Positions 8,459 to 16,483 of a stretch of 64,000 bases of DNA are shown piece by piece (position 1 is the stretch's first letter; the number at the start of each line of letters is the position of its first letter). The notes beneath the pieces are model-generated. The model saw only the letters and a program-made list of their open reading frames with translations. It had not been told where the DNA came from and did not search any database. A program made the position numbers and the translations under genes. Origin of the DNA: Planctomycetota bacterium (GTDB lineage: Bacteria; Planctomycetota; UBA8108; UBA1146; JAJFFE01); assembly GCA_021776775.1 (NCBI GenBank), contig JAJFFE010000231.1, positions 1-64,000 of the forward strand, written 5' to 3'.

Positions 8459-9016
8459 TCAGCGCTTCCGCATCTGAACTTGGAGCCAGGCGCGGGCGAC
8501 GCGCCACTCGTTCTTGATCGTCGTGTTGGATACCCCGAGCGCTTCCGCAATCTCGGTGCTCTCGAGATCACCGAACAAGCGCAACTCGGCAATCTGAGCG
8601 TGTCGAGCGTTGAGTTCGGCCAAGCCGTCGAGCAACTCGTCGAGCTCTAGAAGATCAAACTCAGCTGACTCCGCTTCGAGGCGAGTCGAGATGGAGACGC
8701 GATGCCACTCGCCGCCGCGCTTCTCTCGATCTCGTCCGCGCGCGTGATCGATGAGTACGCGTCTCATGGTTCGCGCCGCGATGGCGAAGAAGTGATCCTT
8801 GTCCTGATAGCGAGCCCGGGTCTGATCGATCAGTCGGAGATAGGCCTCGTGCACGAGCGCCGTCGGCTGAAGCGTGTGCCCCGGTCGCTCCGAACCGAGC
8901 CGACGCGCGGCGAGCGCACGAAGCTCATCGTAGACCAGAGGAGTCAATTCAGAGACGGCGTAGCCCTTCCCATCAGCAGCTGCCTGCAGCAGGCGTGTGG
9001 GATTGTTCTCCGCCAA
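8459..9016 (-). CDS. ECF-type RNA polymerase sigma factor (TIGR02999-like)
   Basis: A 185-residue sigma-70 family protein of the planctomycete ECF group. Region 2 is visible in LTPLVYDELRALAARRL, LQPTALVHEAYLRL and FFAIAARTMRRVLIDHARGR. Region 4, with its helix-turn-helix, is AQIAELRLFGDLESTEIAEA followed by LGVSNTTIKNEWRVARAWL. The start is a TTG at 9016 with AGG about 6 nt upstream, and no better ATG is present. Members of this group are usually paired with a downstream Ser/Thr kinase. Here that kinase survives only as a stump, so signal input to this sigma factor may be lost or supplied elsewhere (inference). Confidence 0.9.
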   Translation of the reverse strand: MAENNPTRLLQAAADGKGYAVSELTPLVYDELRALAARRLGSERPGHTLQPTALVHEAYLRLIDQTRARYQDKDHFFAIAARTMRRVLIDHARGRDREKRGGEWHRVSISTRLEAESAEFDLLELDELLDGLAELNARHAQIAELRLFGDLESTEIAEALGVSNTTIKNEWRVARAWLQVQMRKR

Positions 9017-9251
9017 CGGCGACCTGTCTATTCTCGATGGGGGCCCTCGCCCTGGACAGTTAACTCGCCCGGATCATGGATGAAGACCCAGTCTAGACTC
9101 TACCGATGCGCCCCTCTGCTGACCCGACTATTCCGACACCGGCACCCGAGCCCCCGCGTCGAGCGAGCGACGACTCGAACCAAGTGCGTGTGATCAAGGG
9201 ACACGCCGTGTTCCTAACAGCCACCTTTAGCGGACATCGGGAACTTCCAGG

Positions 9252-12200
9252 CTACGGCTTCTTGGGTAGGATAGGTGATTCCCAACCCGAGAGTACGTGG
9301 GGTTTGACACCCTTCACCCAGCCGTTGAAGTTGTATGTTACGGGCTGATACGGCCCGACGAAGTTGATGTCGGTGTCACTCTTGATCGCGCCTTCGAGGC
9401 TCGCGCACCACAGGGCCGCGTTCACCAGCATACGTCGGAAGCCAGGGTTCAGGATGTCTTCGGAGGCGCCATGCGTCGTGGTAAAGACACGACCTGCGGT
9501 TCCGCTCTTACCGACGTGCTCGCGTATCCACGCGACTGGCAGTTCCTTCTTGTCCTTGGCCGGCGGAGCGTCGGGTCGCATGCCGTCTAGGACGCGACCG
9601 AGGGCCAGAGTTTGGCTGCCTTCAATCGGATCGGCGTTGTAACCGCCGCACTGAACCCAGACGTCCTTGACTCCGCGCAAGATCGGGTGCTCAGCCATCT
9701 GTGCTTGGAGAATCAGCTTTGAACTCTGCACGTGATTCTTGCCGTAGTGACCGACCCAAGTTTCCCCGAGCACTTGTCGGCCAAAGCCACCCACGTAATC
9801 CGCACCGCGATACCCGGTGCTGTACTTCTCGAACTTCGCCCCCTTTTTCATCTTGAACGCATGGGTCGAAGTACGGAGACCCATGACCGGTCCCCCGCGA
9901 TCGAGGTAGTCGACGATGTGTTGCATTTGCTCGTCGGGGAAGTCCTGGAAGCGTAGGAAGACGACGAGCAAATCAGCCGACTCTAGAGTCTCGAGCCCGG
10001 TGATGTGCGAGCTACCCGGTTCGATGAACCCGGTCTCGGGATTCGTCGTGAAAATGACGCTGCTCTTGAAGCCGTGGCGCTTGGCCATGATGCGCGCCAG
10101 CGCCGGTAGGCTCTCCTCGCCGCGGTACTCATGGTCGCCGGCAACGAAGACAATGTGCTTGCCAACGCCCGGGCCACGATCGCCCTCGTACACGACCCGG
10201 TTCGGATGGGGTTTGAACACCGGGGATCGCTTATCGCCTCCGGAAAGCAGGAACGCCGTCAGGTCCTTGAGCTCTTCCGCACTCAGATCGTTGATCAGCT
10301 CTTCCTGCATTTGCGACGTGGGGGAATCGTCGATCGATTCGATCTCCGTCTCTTTGATGGCGACCGGGGGTTCCTCAGGATCGTCCTCGAAGACGAGCAC
10401 GCCGAACTCGTCGTGCACAACTCGACCTTCGACGGTCTCGCCGCTCTTCGTGGTCACGATCTGAGAGCCGTATTGATCAGAGATAACCTTGCTCGGTTCG
10501 ATGATGGCTTCGAATAGGTCTTCGATCGAGAACTTGCTTGCCACCGTCGACAACTCGGGACCGATCGCCCCACCTTCCCCGTTGAAGCTGTGACATACGC
10601 CACACATCGTCGCGTGGTAGAGATTGCGACCACGGTCGTAGCTGCGACCGGAGAGGTCCTTGCCTATGACCCGGGTCGCTTCCGCGACGGTCCAGCGGCG
10701 GCCCGGGCCGACAGGATCGGTAATCCCAGCTGGCGGCTCAGCAATCAACGGTTCCCCCGTAATCGACGCTAGCGTCAGTCGATCGTCGGGTGACAGCTTG
10801 GCCATGGCCTCGGTGCGCATGGCATCCAAGAAGCCGGTGTAGCTTGCCCCGCCGGGATGCTTCGCGAACTGGTTGAAGTACTGAAAGTAGCGACGTCGCA
10901 GCGGCATCGTCCAGCCTTCGGTCGCGTTGCGTAGAATGAACGCGAACAAGATGTTCTGCTGCGGCGGCATGTCGGCAAGCATCTTTGCGATCGGTCCGCC
11001 GTAGTTCCCGTTGCGCTTCAACAACTCGGCCCAGTTCGGGAGGGGACGATCTTCCGCATGATCCATCAGTGCGAGCGTCTTCGGCACGACGGTTTCGGAC
11101 TGCAAGAAGGTCAGCAGGCGCGCCAACTCGGTATTCGCCTCAGGCGAATCAGTCGGATAGATCGCGTCGAGACGGGCAGTCAAGGAGCTTCGCTGTCCGC
11201 CGCTCAGTCGATCCGCATCCGAATCAGCCAAACGAATCAGAGCCAGCATGTACGCCCGCAACGTTGCCAGCTGTTGTTGCTGCGGCAAGGCCGCCAGCGG
11301 GAGACGGCGAAGTCGCTTCAGAACGTTCGGCAAGTCTCGTGGCTCGCCTTGGCGTGATAGCGCGATCATGGCCATGATCGACGCTTGGGTGTCCGCTTCT
11401 GAAAGCGCGTTGGCGCGCCACGAATCAACGGGCTGGCACTCGATCGCAATTCGGGCCGCGTATCGAATTGCGCGATCGCCGCTCTTCAAGTGCGGCCACG
11501 CTTTGGCGATCGCCGTCGCGTCGACTCGTCCGTGTAGTGCTTCGAGCTGGCGCCGGGTCTTCTGCAGCTCCGTGACGTTCGTCGGGGCGGTCGAAGGAGC
11601 GGTCGGCTCGTCACCGACGTAATAGATTCGGTACAGCGCGGATTGGGTACCGCGACCACCGACCGCAAAGTAGAACGCGCCGTCGCTTCCTATCACGGCA
11701 TCTGTCACCGCCAACGGAATCGCGGATACGAACTCCTCTTTGGTGGCAGAGTACGTCGCGCCATCGGGCTTCAAGTGGACGGAGTAAATCGTGCCAAAGG
11801 TCCAATCCAGAATGAACAATGCGTCTTGATATCGAGCCGGAAACTTTGCGCCGTAGCCGAACGTCACTCCGGTTGGCGAACCGGGACCGATGTTCAAGAC
11901 GGCCGGGACCGAGTCCTCGTAGTACTCCGGCCACTTGCCGGTCCCCGACCGCCAGCCAAACTCGCTGGCACTCGTGGCCAGGCACACTCGAGTCGGTCGG
12001 TACCACGGGGACCCCATGTCCCACTCCATATCGGCATCGAACGTGAACAAGTCGCCGGCACGATTCAGGGCAATATCATATTGGTTTCTGTAGCCCTGAC
12101 TGATCACGTGGACGTTCTTGCCGTCCAAGTCGCACCGAGCGATCCAACCTCCAGGAGCGAGAAGGCCGCGAGCGTGACCACGCGCATCCCACTGTCGCGG

Positions 12201-13346
12201 CAACAGGAGGTCTTCCTGCCAGTTGGTCGGGGACTGCGAACCTTGGAATTCCGGCAGCGGCGTGTGGTTGCCGCCGACGAAGAGAAGTTGGCGACCATCG
12301 GCCGTCGGAATGATGGCGTGAGGGCCGTGCTCCCCGCCGCCCTTGAACGGAATCAAATGCTCGGCGTGGTCGAGATGGTCGTCACCATCGGTGTCGGTGA
12401 TCCGCCAGACACCGGAGAAGCCGCGATTCTGTAAGTTCGCGTACAACCCACCATTCAACCAGCACATTCCTTGAGCTCCGGAGATCGAAACATCGACCCG
12501 CTCGACCTTCGTCGTTGCGTCGGCGACACCAAGAGCGGCCGGGGTGACGCGGTACAACCCCTTGGACCCCTGATCGGACGCGTAGATGCGGCCTTCGTCA
12601 TCCAGAGCCAAGCAAACCCACGAACCCTGACGACTCTTGGGCACGGTGTACACGAGCTCACCCCGAAAACCATCGGGCAGATTCAGCCGTGGATCGACGA
12701 CTGACTCTTGCGGAGTGAGCGTTTCTTGTTTGACGACCGAGGTCGCCCCGAAGCTGGCCGCCGTAATCGTCGAACTCCACGGCAGCCCCGCCCCCCCCAC
12801 CGGACCAATCGCCGTCGCCGGCTCCCACGACTCCGCTTTGACCTCGAGCTGTTGCCACTCGGGATGAGCGCGACTGGAGGCTACCCAAGTCGAATCCGAA
12901 ACGGCGAGAACTTGGCCCCCAACCGCCAGCCGAACCGCAACACCGGCGGGACCGCCATCGTTCTTGCCTTCGACCGCGATCAGGTTGCGACCGGCTTTCA
13001 GAAACTTCGTGACGTCATGAGATTTCGGCCGCTCCCATTGGTCATTAGTGAGGGCCTGTCTGCCGTTGATATAGACGACCAAATGATTGTCGCCGGTCGC
13101 AGTGAGACTCGCGGGAGTTCCGGAGGTCAGTTTCGAGAAGACCGAATCCGAAACCGAGACGACCTTTCGCAAGTAGACAGTCGCATGGGTATCGGCACTA
13201 CCGTGCCAGATCCACGTCAGATCGTGTTTCTCAGCCTGCAGGGGCGACTTCGATACGAAACCCGCGCCGAGCAAGAGGCTCACGGAAAAAACAAGGGCGA
13301 TCGCGGACAGTTGTCGAGTTGTCATGAGAAGATGCGTCCTGTTCAT
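9252..13346 (-). CDS. PVC-type dehydrogenase / cytochrome c / ThuA fusion
   Basis: A 1364-residue exported protein. The start is at 13346, with CAGAGGAC just upstream and a signal peptide (LSAIALVFSVSLLLGAGF). The order of parts is as follows. Residues ~30-190 are a jelly-roll carbohydrate-binding-like domain (DNHLVVYINGRQALTNDQW). Residues ~220-600 are the beta-propeller of PVC membrane-bound dehydrogenases (LALDDEGRIYASDQG, GYRNQYDIALNRAGDLFTFD). A HEAT-like helical stretch follows to ~860. A c-type haem site CGVCH lies at about residue 915 within the TIGR02603 haem-binding pattern. From about 1040 to the end is a ThuA-like domain (HIVFVAGDHEYRGEESLPAL). Such proteins are implicated in carbohydrate oxidation (family level). 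A ThuA domain fused to the end is less usual. Confidence 0.88.
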   Translation of the reverse strand: MNRTHLLMTTRQLSAIALVFSVSLLLGAGFVSKSPLQAEKHDLTWIWHGSADTHATVYLRKVVSVSDSVFSKLTSGTPASLTATGDNHLVVYINGRQALTNDQWERPKSHDVTKFLKAGRNLIAVEGKNDGGPAGVAVRLAVGGQVLAVSDSTWVASSRAHPEWQQLEVKAESWEPATAIGPVGGAGLPWSSTITAASFGATSVVKQETLTPQESVVDPRLNLPDGFRGELVYTVPKSRQGSWVCLALDDEGRIYASDQGSKGLYRVTPAALGVADATTKVERVDVSISGAQGMCWLNGGLYANLQNRGFSGVWRITDTDGDDHLDHAEHLIPFKGGGEHGPHAIIPTADGRQLLFVGGNHTPLPEFQGSQSPTNWQEDLLLPRQWDARGHARGLLAPGGWIARCDLDGKNVHVISQGYRNQYDIALNRAGDLFTFDADMEWDMGSPWYRPTRVCLATSASEFGWRSGTGKWPEYYEDSVPAVLNIGPGSPTGVTFGYGAKFPARYQDALFILDWTFGTIYSVHLKPDGATYSATKEEFVSAIPLAVTDAVIGSDGAFYFAVGGRGTQSALYRIYYVGDEPTAPSTAPTNVTELQKTRRQLEALHGRVDATAIAKAWPHLKSGDRAIRYAARIAIECQPVDSWRANALSEADTQASIMAMIALSRQGEPRDLPNVLKRLRRLPLAALPQQQQLATLRAYMLALIRLADSDADRLSGGQRSSLTARLDAIYPTDSPEANTELARLLTFLQSETVVPKTLALMDHAEDRPLPNWAELLKRNGNYGGPIAKMLADMPPQQNILFAFILRNATEGWTMPLRRRYFQYFNQFAKHPGGASYTGFLDAMRTEAMAKLSPDDRLTLASITGEPLIAEPPAGITDPVGPGRRWTVAEATRVIGKDLSGRSYDRGRNLYHATMCGVCHSFNGEGGAIGPELSTVASKFSIEDLFEAIIEPSKVISDQYGSQIVTTKSGETVEGRVVHDEFGVLVFEDDPEEPPVAIKETEIESIDDSPTSQMQEELINDLSAEELKDLTAFLLSGGDKRSPVFKPHPNRVVYEGDRGPGVGKHIVFVAGDHEYRGEESLPALARIMAKRHGFKSSVIFTTNPETGFIEPGSSHITGLETLESADLLVVFLRFQDFPDEQMQHIVDYLDRGGPVMGLRTSTHAFKMKKGAKFEKYSTGYRGADYVGGFGRQVLGETWVGHYGKNHVQSSKLILQAQMAEHPILRGVKDVWVQCGGYNADPIEGSQTLALGRVLDGMRPDAPPAKDKKELPVAWIREHVGKSGTAGRVFTTTHGASEDILNPGFRRMLVNAALWCASLEGAIKSDTDINFVGPYQPVTYNFNGWVKGVKPHVLSGWESPILPKKP

Positions 13347-13478
13347 TTCGTCCTCTGGAATGCCATCGCGTGAACCCGGCTGTCGAGACCCTACCGTGAG
13401 TCGCGCTTCTTCTCCACATCGCTGCTCTGCTCCGTCGGCCAAATTCGTCCGACGCACCAGGGAGATTGTCGAGGGGTT

Positions 13479-13644
13479 CTAGAGGCCCGGCCGGAAAGTG
13501 CTTGTGCCGAGAGTGCTGGGCTGGCGTTGTAGATTGCACCACAAGATCTTCCAGTCGAATTGGAATTCGTCAAACATCTTGTGGTGTGAGATGCGACGTC
13601 TGTACGGTGCTCTCGGTGCAATGACTTTTCGGCCGGGCCTCTAG
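13479..13644. mobile_element. MITE-like element with 15-bp terminal inverted repeats
   Basis: The left end CTAGAGGCCCGGCCG (13479-13493) is exactly repeated in reverse complement at 13630-13644. The inverted symmetry continues inward imperfectly through GTGCCGAGAG/CTCTCGGTGC-type blocks and a second strong pair, CACCACAAGAT (13538-13548) against ATCTTGTGGTG (13575-13585). The whole 166 bp is one large imperfect palindrome without coding capacity. The outermost TA at 13480-13481 and 13642-13643 could be the TA duplication typical of IS630/Tc1-mariner relatives. No transposase of that type is in the window. Confidence 0.75.
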
Positions 13645-14147
13645 TGTCACATTCAGCGAGAGCCAGTCGAAGACGATCGAGTCGAACGGGACGCGGCTCG
13701 ACATTTCCTCGTGAAATCGATGCGTGTTCGCGCGGCGTGACGGGCTCGAGGCCGATTCGGGAGCTGCGTACGTACTCGAGCGCATTTTCAGACTTTGAGC
13801 GAACGACGAGAGTTGTTCGTGGCAACCCTCGCGGGGCCACTCTCGGGTCAGACGACATTCGTGCCTCGACAAGTGAGAGCGGAATCACCAAGGTCTGAAG
13901 AACGCGTTGATTGCTGGTCACCCAGCTCTGTCAGGCCGATTCAGCCGGGCGAGCGACTCGGTGGACCCAGGGAGCACTATCGTTGCGCGGCTTGCGCAGA
14001 TCACTCGACGACTGGCGTGCGTTCTAACAATCAAGTCGGAGAGCGGAAACGCGATCGAACACGCTTCCGACGAGTCAACCGCTTGCACGCGAGGCAGTCG
14101 GAACTCGAGTCCCGTCTTGCCGTGACCGAGAGCACAGGAACCCTACA
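13645..14147. other. Intergenic region before rsmE
   Basis: Between the MITE-like element and rsmE I see no recognisable domain. The only candidate gene is the weak frame at 13795-14151, described separately. Confidence 0.5.
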
Positions 14148-14151
14148 GTGA
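13795..14151 (+). CDS. Hypothetical 118-residue ORF overlapping rsmE
   Basis: A weak candidate. It would start with TTG at 13795 without a clear ribosome-binding site. Its TGA stop overlaps the GTG start of rsmE in a GTGA tetranucleotide, an arrangement often seen in coupled genes. The product is very Arg- and Ser-rich. It contains YRCAACADH but no paired cysteines elsewhere, and I recognise no family. The overlap is the only positive argument, so it may be spurious. Confidence 0.25.
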   Translation: MSERRELFVATLAGPLSGQTTFVPRQVRAESPRSEERVDCWSPSSVRPIQPGERLGGPREHYRCAACADHSTTGVRSNNQVGERKRDRTRFRRVNRLHARQSELESRLAVTESTGTLQ

Positions 14152-14870
14152 ACCTCATCCTCATGGACCGGTCGGAGATCGATCACCCCCTGCCGAAAAC
14201 CGACGATCGAGCGGTGCATATTCTGGAAGTCTTGCGCCGCAAGGTCGGCGACGCGTTCGACGTCGGATTGATCAACGGCCCTAAGGGGAAAGCTCGTCTC
14301 GAGGAGGTCACACCGGACACACTCGTCTTGAGCTACGGTTGGGCCGATCCGGAACCCCCACTCGATCCGATCACCCTGCTCGTCGGACTGTCGCGTCCCC
14401 AAACCAATCGCAAGATTCTGCAGGCCGCCGCGACCATGGGGGTTGAGAGAATGCTGTTCCCAATCACCGATCGGGCGGAGCCGGCGTATGCGCAGAGCAA
14501 GCTTTGGACTACCGGAGAGTACCGACGCCACCTGCTCGCGGGGGTGGCGCAAGCGTTCTCGACGCAGGTACCGAGCGTCACGTTCGGGATGAGCCTGGAC
14601 GAAGCGTTGAGCAGCGCGACCAACGCCGACGCCAAACTGGCCTTGGACAACTACGAGAACACCGAACCGATGAGTGACGTCCAGCTCCGAGACGACTCCT
14701 CCATCGTTCTCGCCGTGGGATCGGAACGGGGCTGGACCGCCGTTGAGCGAGAGTCACTCCGCGACGCGAACTTCCGACTCGTCGGACTCGGAGAACGCGT
14801 ACTACGCACCGAAACCGCCGTCGTCTCGGCCCTCGCGTTGGTCAAGGCTGCGACGGGGTCGTGGCGGTGA
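14148..14870 (+). CDS. rsmE: 16S rRNA m3U1498 methyltransferase RsmE
   Basis: A 240-residue SPOUT-class methyltransferase that N3-methylates U1498 of 16S rRNA using SAM, in the cytoplasm (family knowledge). The N-terminal PUA-like part contains DDRAVHILEVLRRKVGDAFD. The C-terminal knotted SAM-binding region has the family signature VGSERGWTAVERESL, followed by LVGLGERVLRTETAVVSALA. PQTNRKILQAAATMGVERML gives the middle conserved block. The start is the GTG at 14148, and length is normal for the family. The next gene is on the opposite strand, so it is probably transcribed alone or with the doubtful ORF before it. Confidence 0.93.
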   Translation: MNLILMDRSEIDHPLPKTDDRAVHILEVLRRKVGDAFDVGLINGPKGKARLEEVTPDTLVLSYGWADPEPPLDPITLLVGLSRPQTNRKILQAAATMGVERMLFPITDRAEPAYAQSKLWTTGEYRRHLLAGVAQAFSTQVPSVTFGMSLDEALSSATNADAKLALDNYENTEPMSDVQLRDDSSIVLAVGSERGWTAVERESLRDANFRLVGLGERVLRTETAVVSALALVKAATGSWR

Positions 14871-14926
14871 GGCGCCAGACTCGCGAAGCCGACAATCAGA
14901 GCGTGAACGCCAACTCGGAAGGAAGG

Positions 14927-16216
14927 CTATCGGATCGTTTCGATATCGCGAGAGACTCCGCGGGCTCCTGAAGCACGAGCATCGTGCCGCATCAGCGCTC
15001 TGTCTAGGCGCGCCCTCACCGCTTTGACTCTGGTCACGGTCGCGGGAACGGTTGTAGGAATGCGATCGAGCCACTCACGGTGATGAACGCGAGGTTCCCC
15101 TGCTGTCAGGCACTCGAGTATCAGAGCGATCGGTAACTCTCCCGAACCATCGATTGTAGAGGCATTCTTCGCGACGCGCTCGGCTTGTAGCTCGTTACCG
15201 GCAGCCAAGGTCGCCGCGTAAAGAGCCGCGACGCTTTTTCGGAAACTGGCTTCGGCCGCGCTGATCTGTTGTTGGTTTCCTTTGGCTCGAGCGATCGCTG
15301 CCGCACGCGTCTTCTCGTGCTGAGATGCAAGCCCCCCCGGCCAAGAGTACACGGCGCCGGCGGCCCCGTAGTTACCGCGCTCCAAGTACTCTTCGTACAC
15401 ATCCACCCGGAGCTCCTGCAGCGAATCACGCCACTTGGAATCCCCCTTCACTCGCTCGTACCAGTGCACCGTCTGCTGGCGATTCCTCAGGTAGTCGTTG
15501 AGCGCGATCCAATCGTGCGCCGCCTCGATGTTCTTCACGTCGACACGCCAAGCGTCGAACGACTGGTCTCTGATTCTTGAGAATGCAATGCGGGCGGGAG
15601 GATAGCATCGACAGAGATCGCCAATCTGGGCGGCCCAATAGCTCAACCTGACGGCACGATAGCTCGGCGCGTGCTTCGTCGCTTCTTTCCAAAGCCAGAG
15701 ATACTGAGTGAGTGCTTCTTCGAAACGGCGGCGCTCGAGCAGCGCCTTGGCCAATCGACTTCGCGGCTCGACCTTCGTGCTGTCCTTGAAGGCGAGGAGT
15801 GCATCGATCGCCCGCTTCCCCTGGCCGATCCCTTCCATCCACGCGAGCAAATCTTGCGCGTCCTGAAAGCCCCCCTTGCGGTCGAACTCGTTGACGCCTT
15901 GGTAAACGACGACCAGCGGCACCGAAGTCACGCTGAGCTCCCGGGCGATCTCCGGGTGCTCGTCTATGTCTACCTGAATAGCGACAGCCTTCTTGTCAAA
16001 CCACGCGAAGACCTCTGGACTCCTCCATGTCGTGGCATCCATACGCTTGCACGGCGCACACCACGACGCGGTGAAGTCGATCACGAGCAGACGCTTTTCA
16101 GCCGCGGCAGCCGTCTTGGCTTCCTCGAACGAAACAGAACGAAAGACCGAACTCGGCTCTTGGCTCTGAGTGACGGCACTCAGGCTAATCACTGCCCAGC
16201 ACAACAATATCTGCAT
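14927..16216 (-). CDS. Secreted thioredoxin-fold protein with helical repeat region
   Basis: A 429-residue protein. The ATG at 16216 is chosen because GAGGAG lies 5 nt upstream and the product then starts with a signal peptide (ILLCWAVISLSAVTQS). Residues about 25-145 are a thioredoxin-like domain with the redox motif FTASWCAPCKRMD (Cys53 and Cys56) and the cis-proline segment VTSVPLVVVYQG. The remainder, about 165-429, is alpha-helical with TPR-like composition (SRLAKALLERRRFEEALTQY). It is probably a periplasmic thiol-disulfide protein related to the DsbD C-terminal/thioredoxin_7 group. Its partners are unknown. A longer frame to 16378 lacks a plausible leader. Confidence 0.85.
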   Translation of the reverse strand: MQILLCWAVISLSAVTQSQEPSSVFRSVSFEEAKTAAAAEKRLLVIDFTASWCAPCKRMDATTWRSPEVFAWFDKKAVAIQVDIDEHPEIARELSVTSVPLVVVYQGVNEFDRKGGFQDAQDLLAWMEGIGQGKRAIDALLAFKDSTKVEPRSRLAKALLERRRFEEALTQYLWLWKEATKHAPSYRAVRLSYWAAQIGDLCRCYPPARIAFSRIRDQSFDAWRVDVKNIEAAHDWIALNDYLRNRQQTVHWYERVKGDSKWRDSLQELRVDVYEEYLERGNYGAAGAVYSWPGGLASQHEKTRAAAIARAKGNQQQISAAEASFRKSVAALYAATLAAGNELQAERVAKNASTIDGSGELPIALILECLTAGEPRVHHREWLDRIPTTVPATVTRVKAVRARLDRALMRHDARASGARGVSRDIETIR

Positions 16217-16483
16217 GGCACTCCTCGGATGGTCGGCCGTGAAACGAAAGAGAGGCTCTTGCCAATGCGTCGCCGACAAATTGGAGTCCATCACTTTCGC
16301 GGCAAGACGCAACTTGTGAGCATCTTGCAGCCAACGGTCTCGATCCTGGCACTCGGCGCCGCGATTGCAGTCTGACATCTCTTGCCATGCGGGTTACGGC
16401 AGAGGCCTGCCCCCGACGAAAGAGCGCTTCGCCGGGCGCCGCTGTCACATGCTGGATCACGGGCCACTCTGGCAAGGCGTGCG

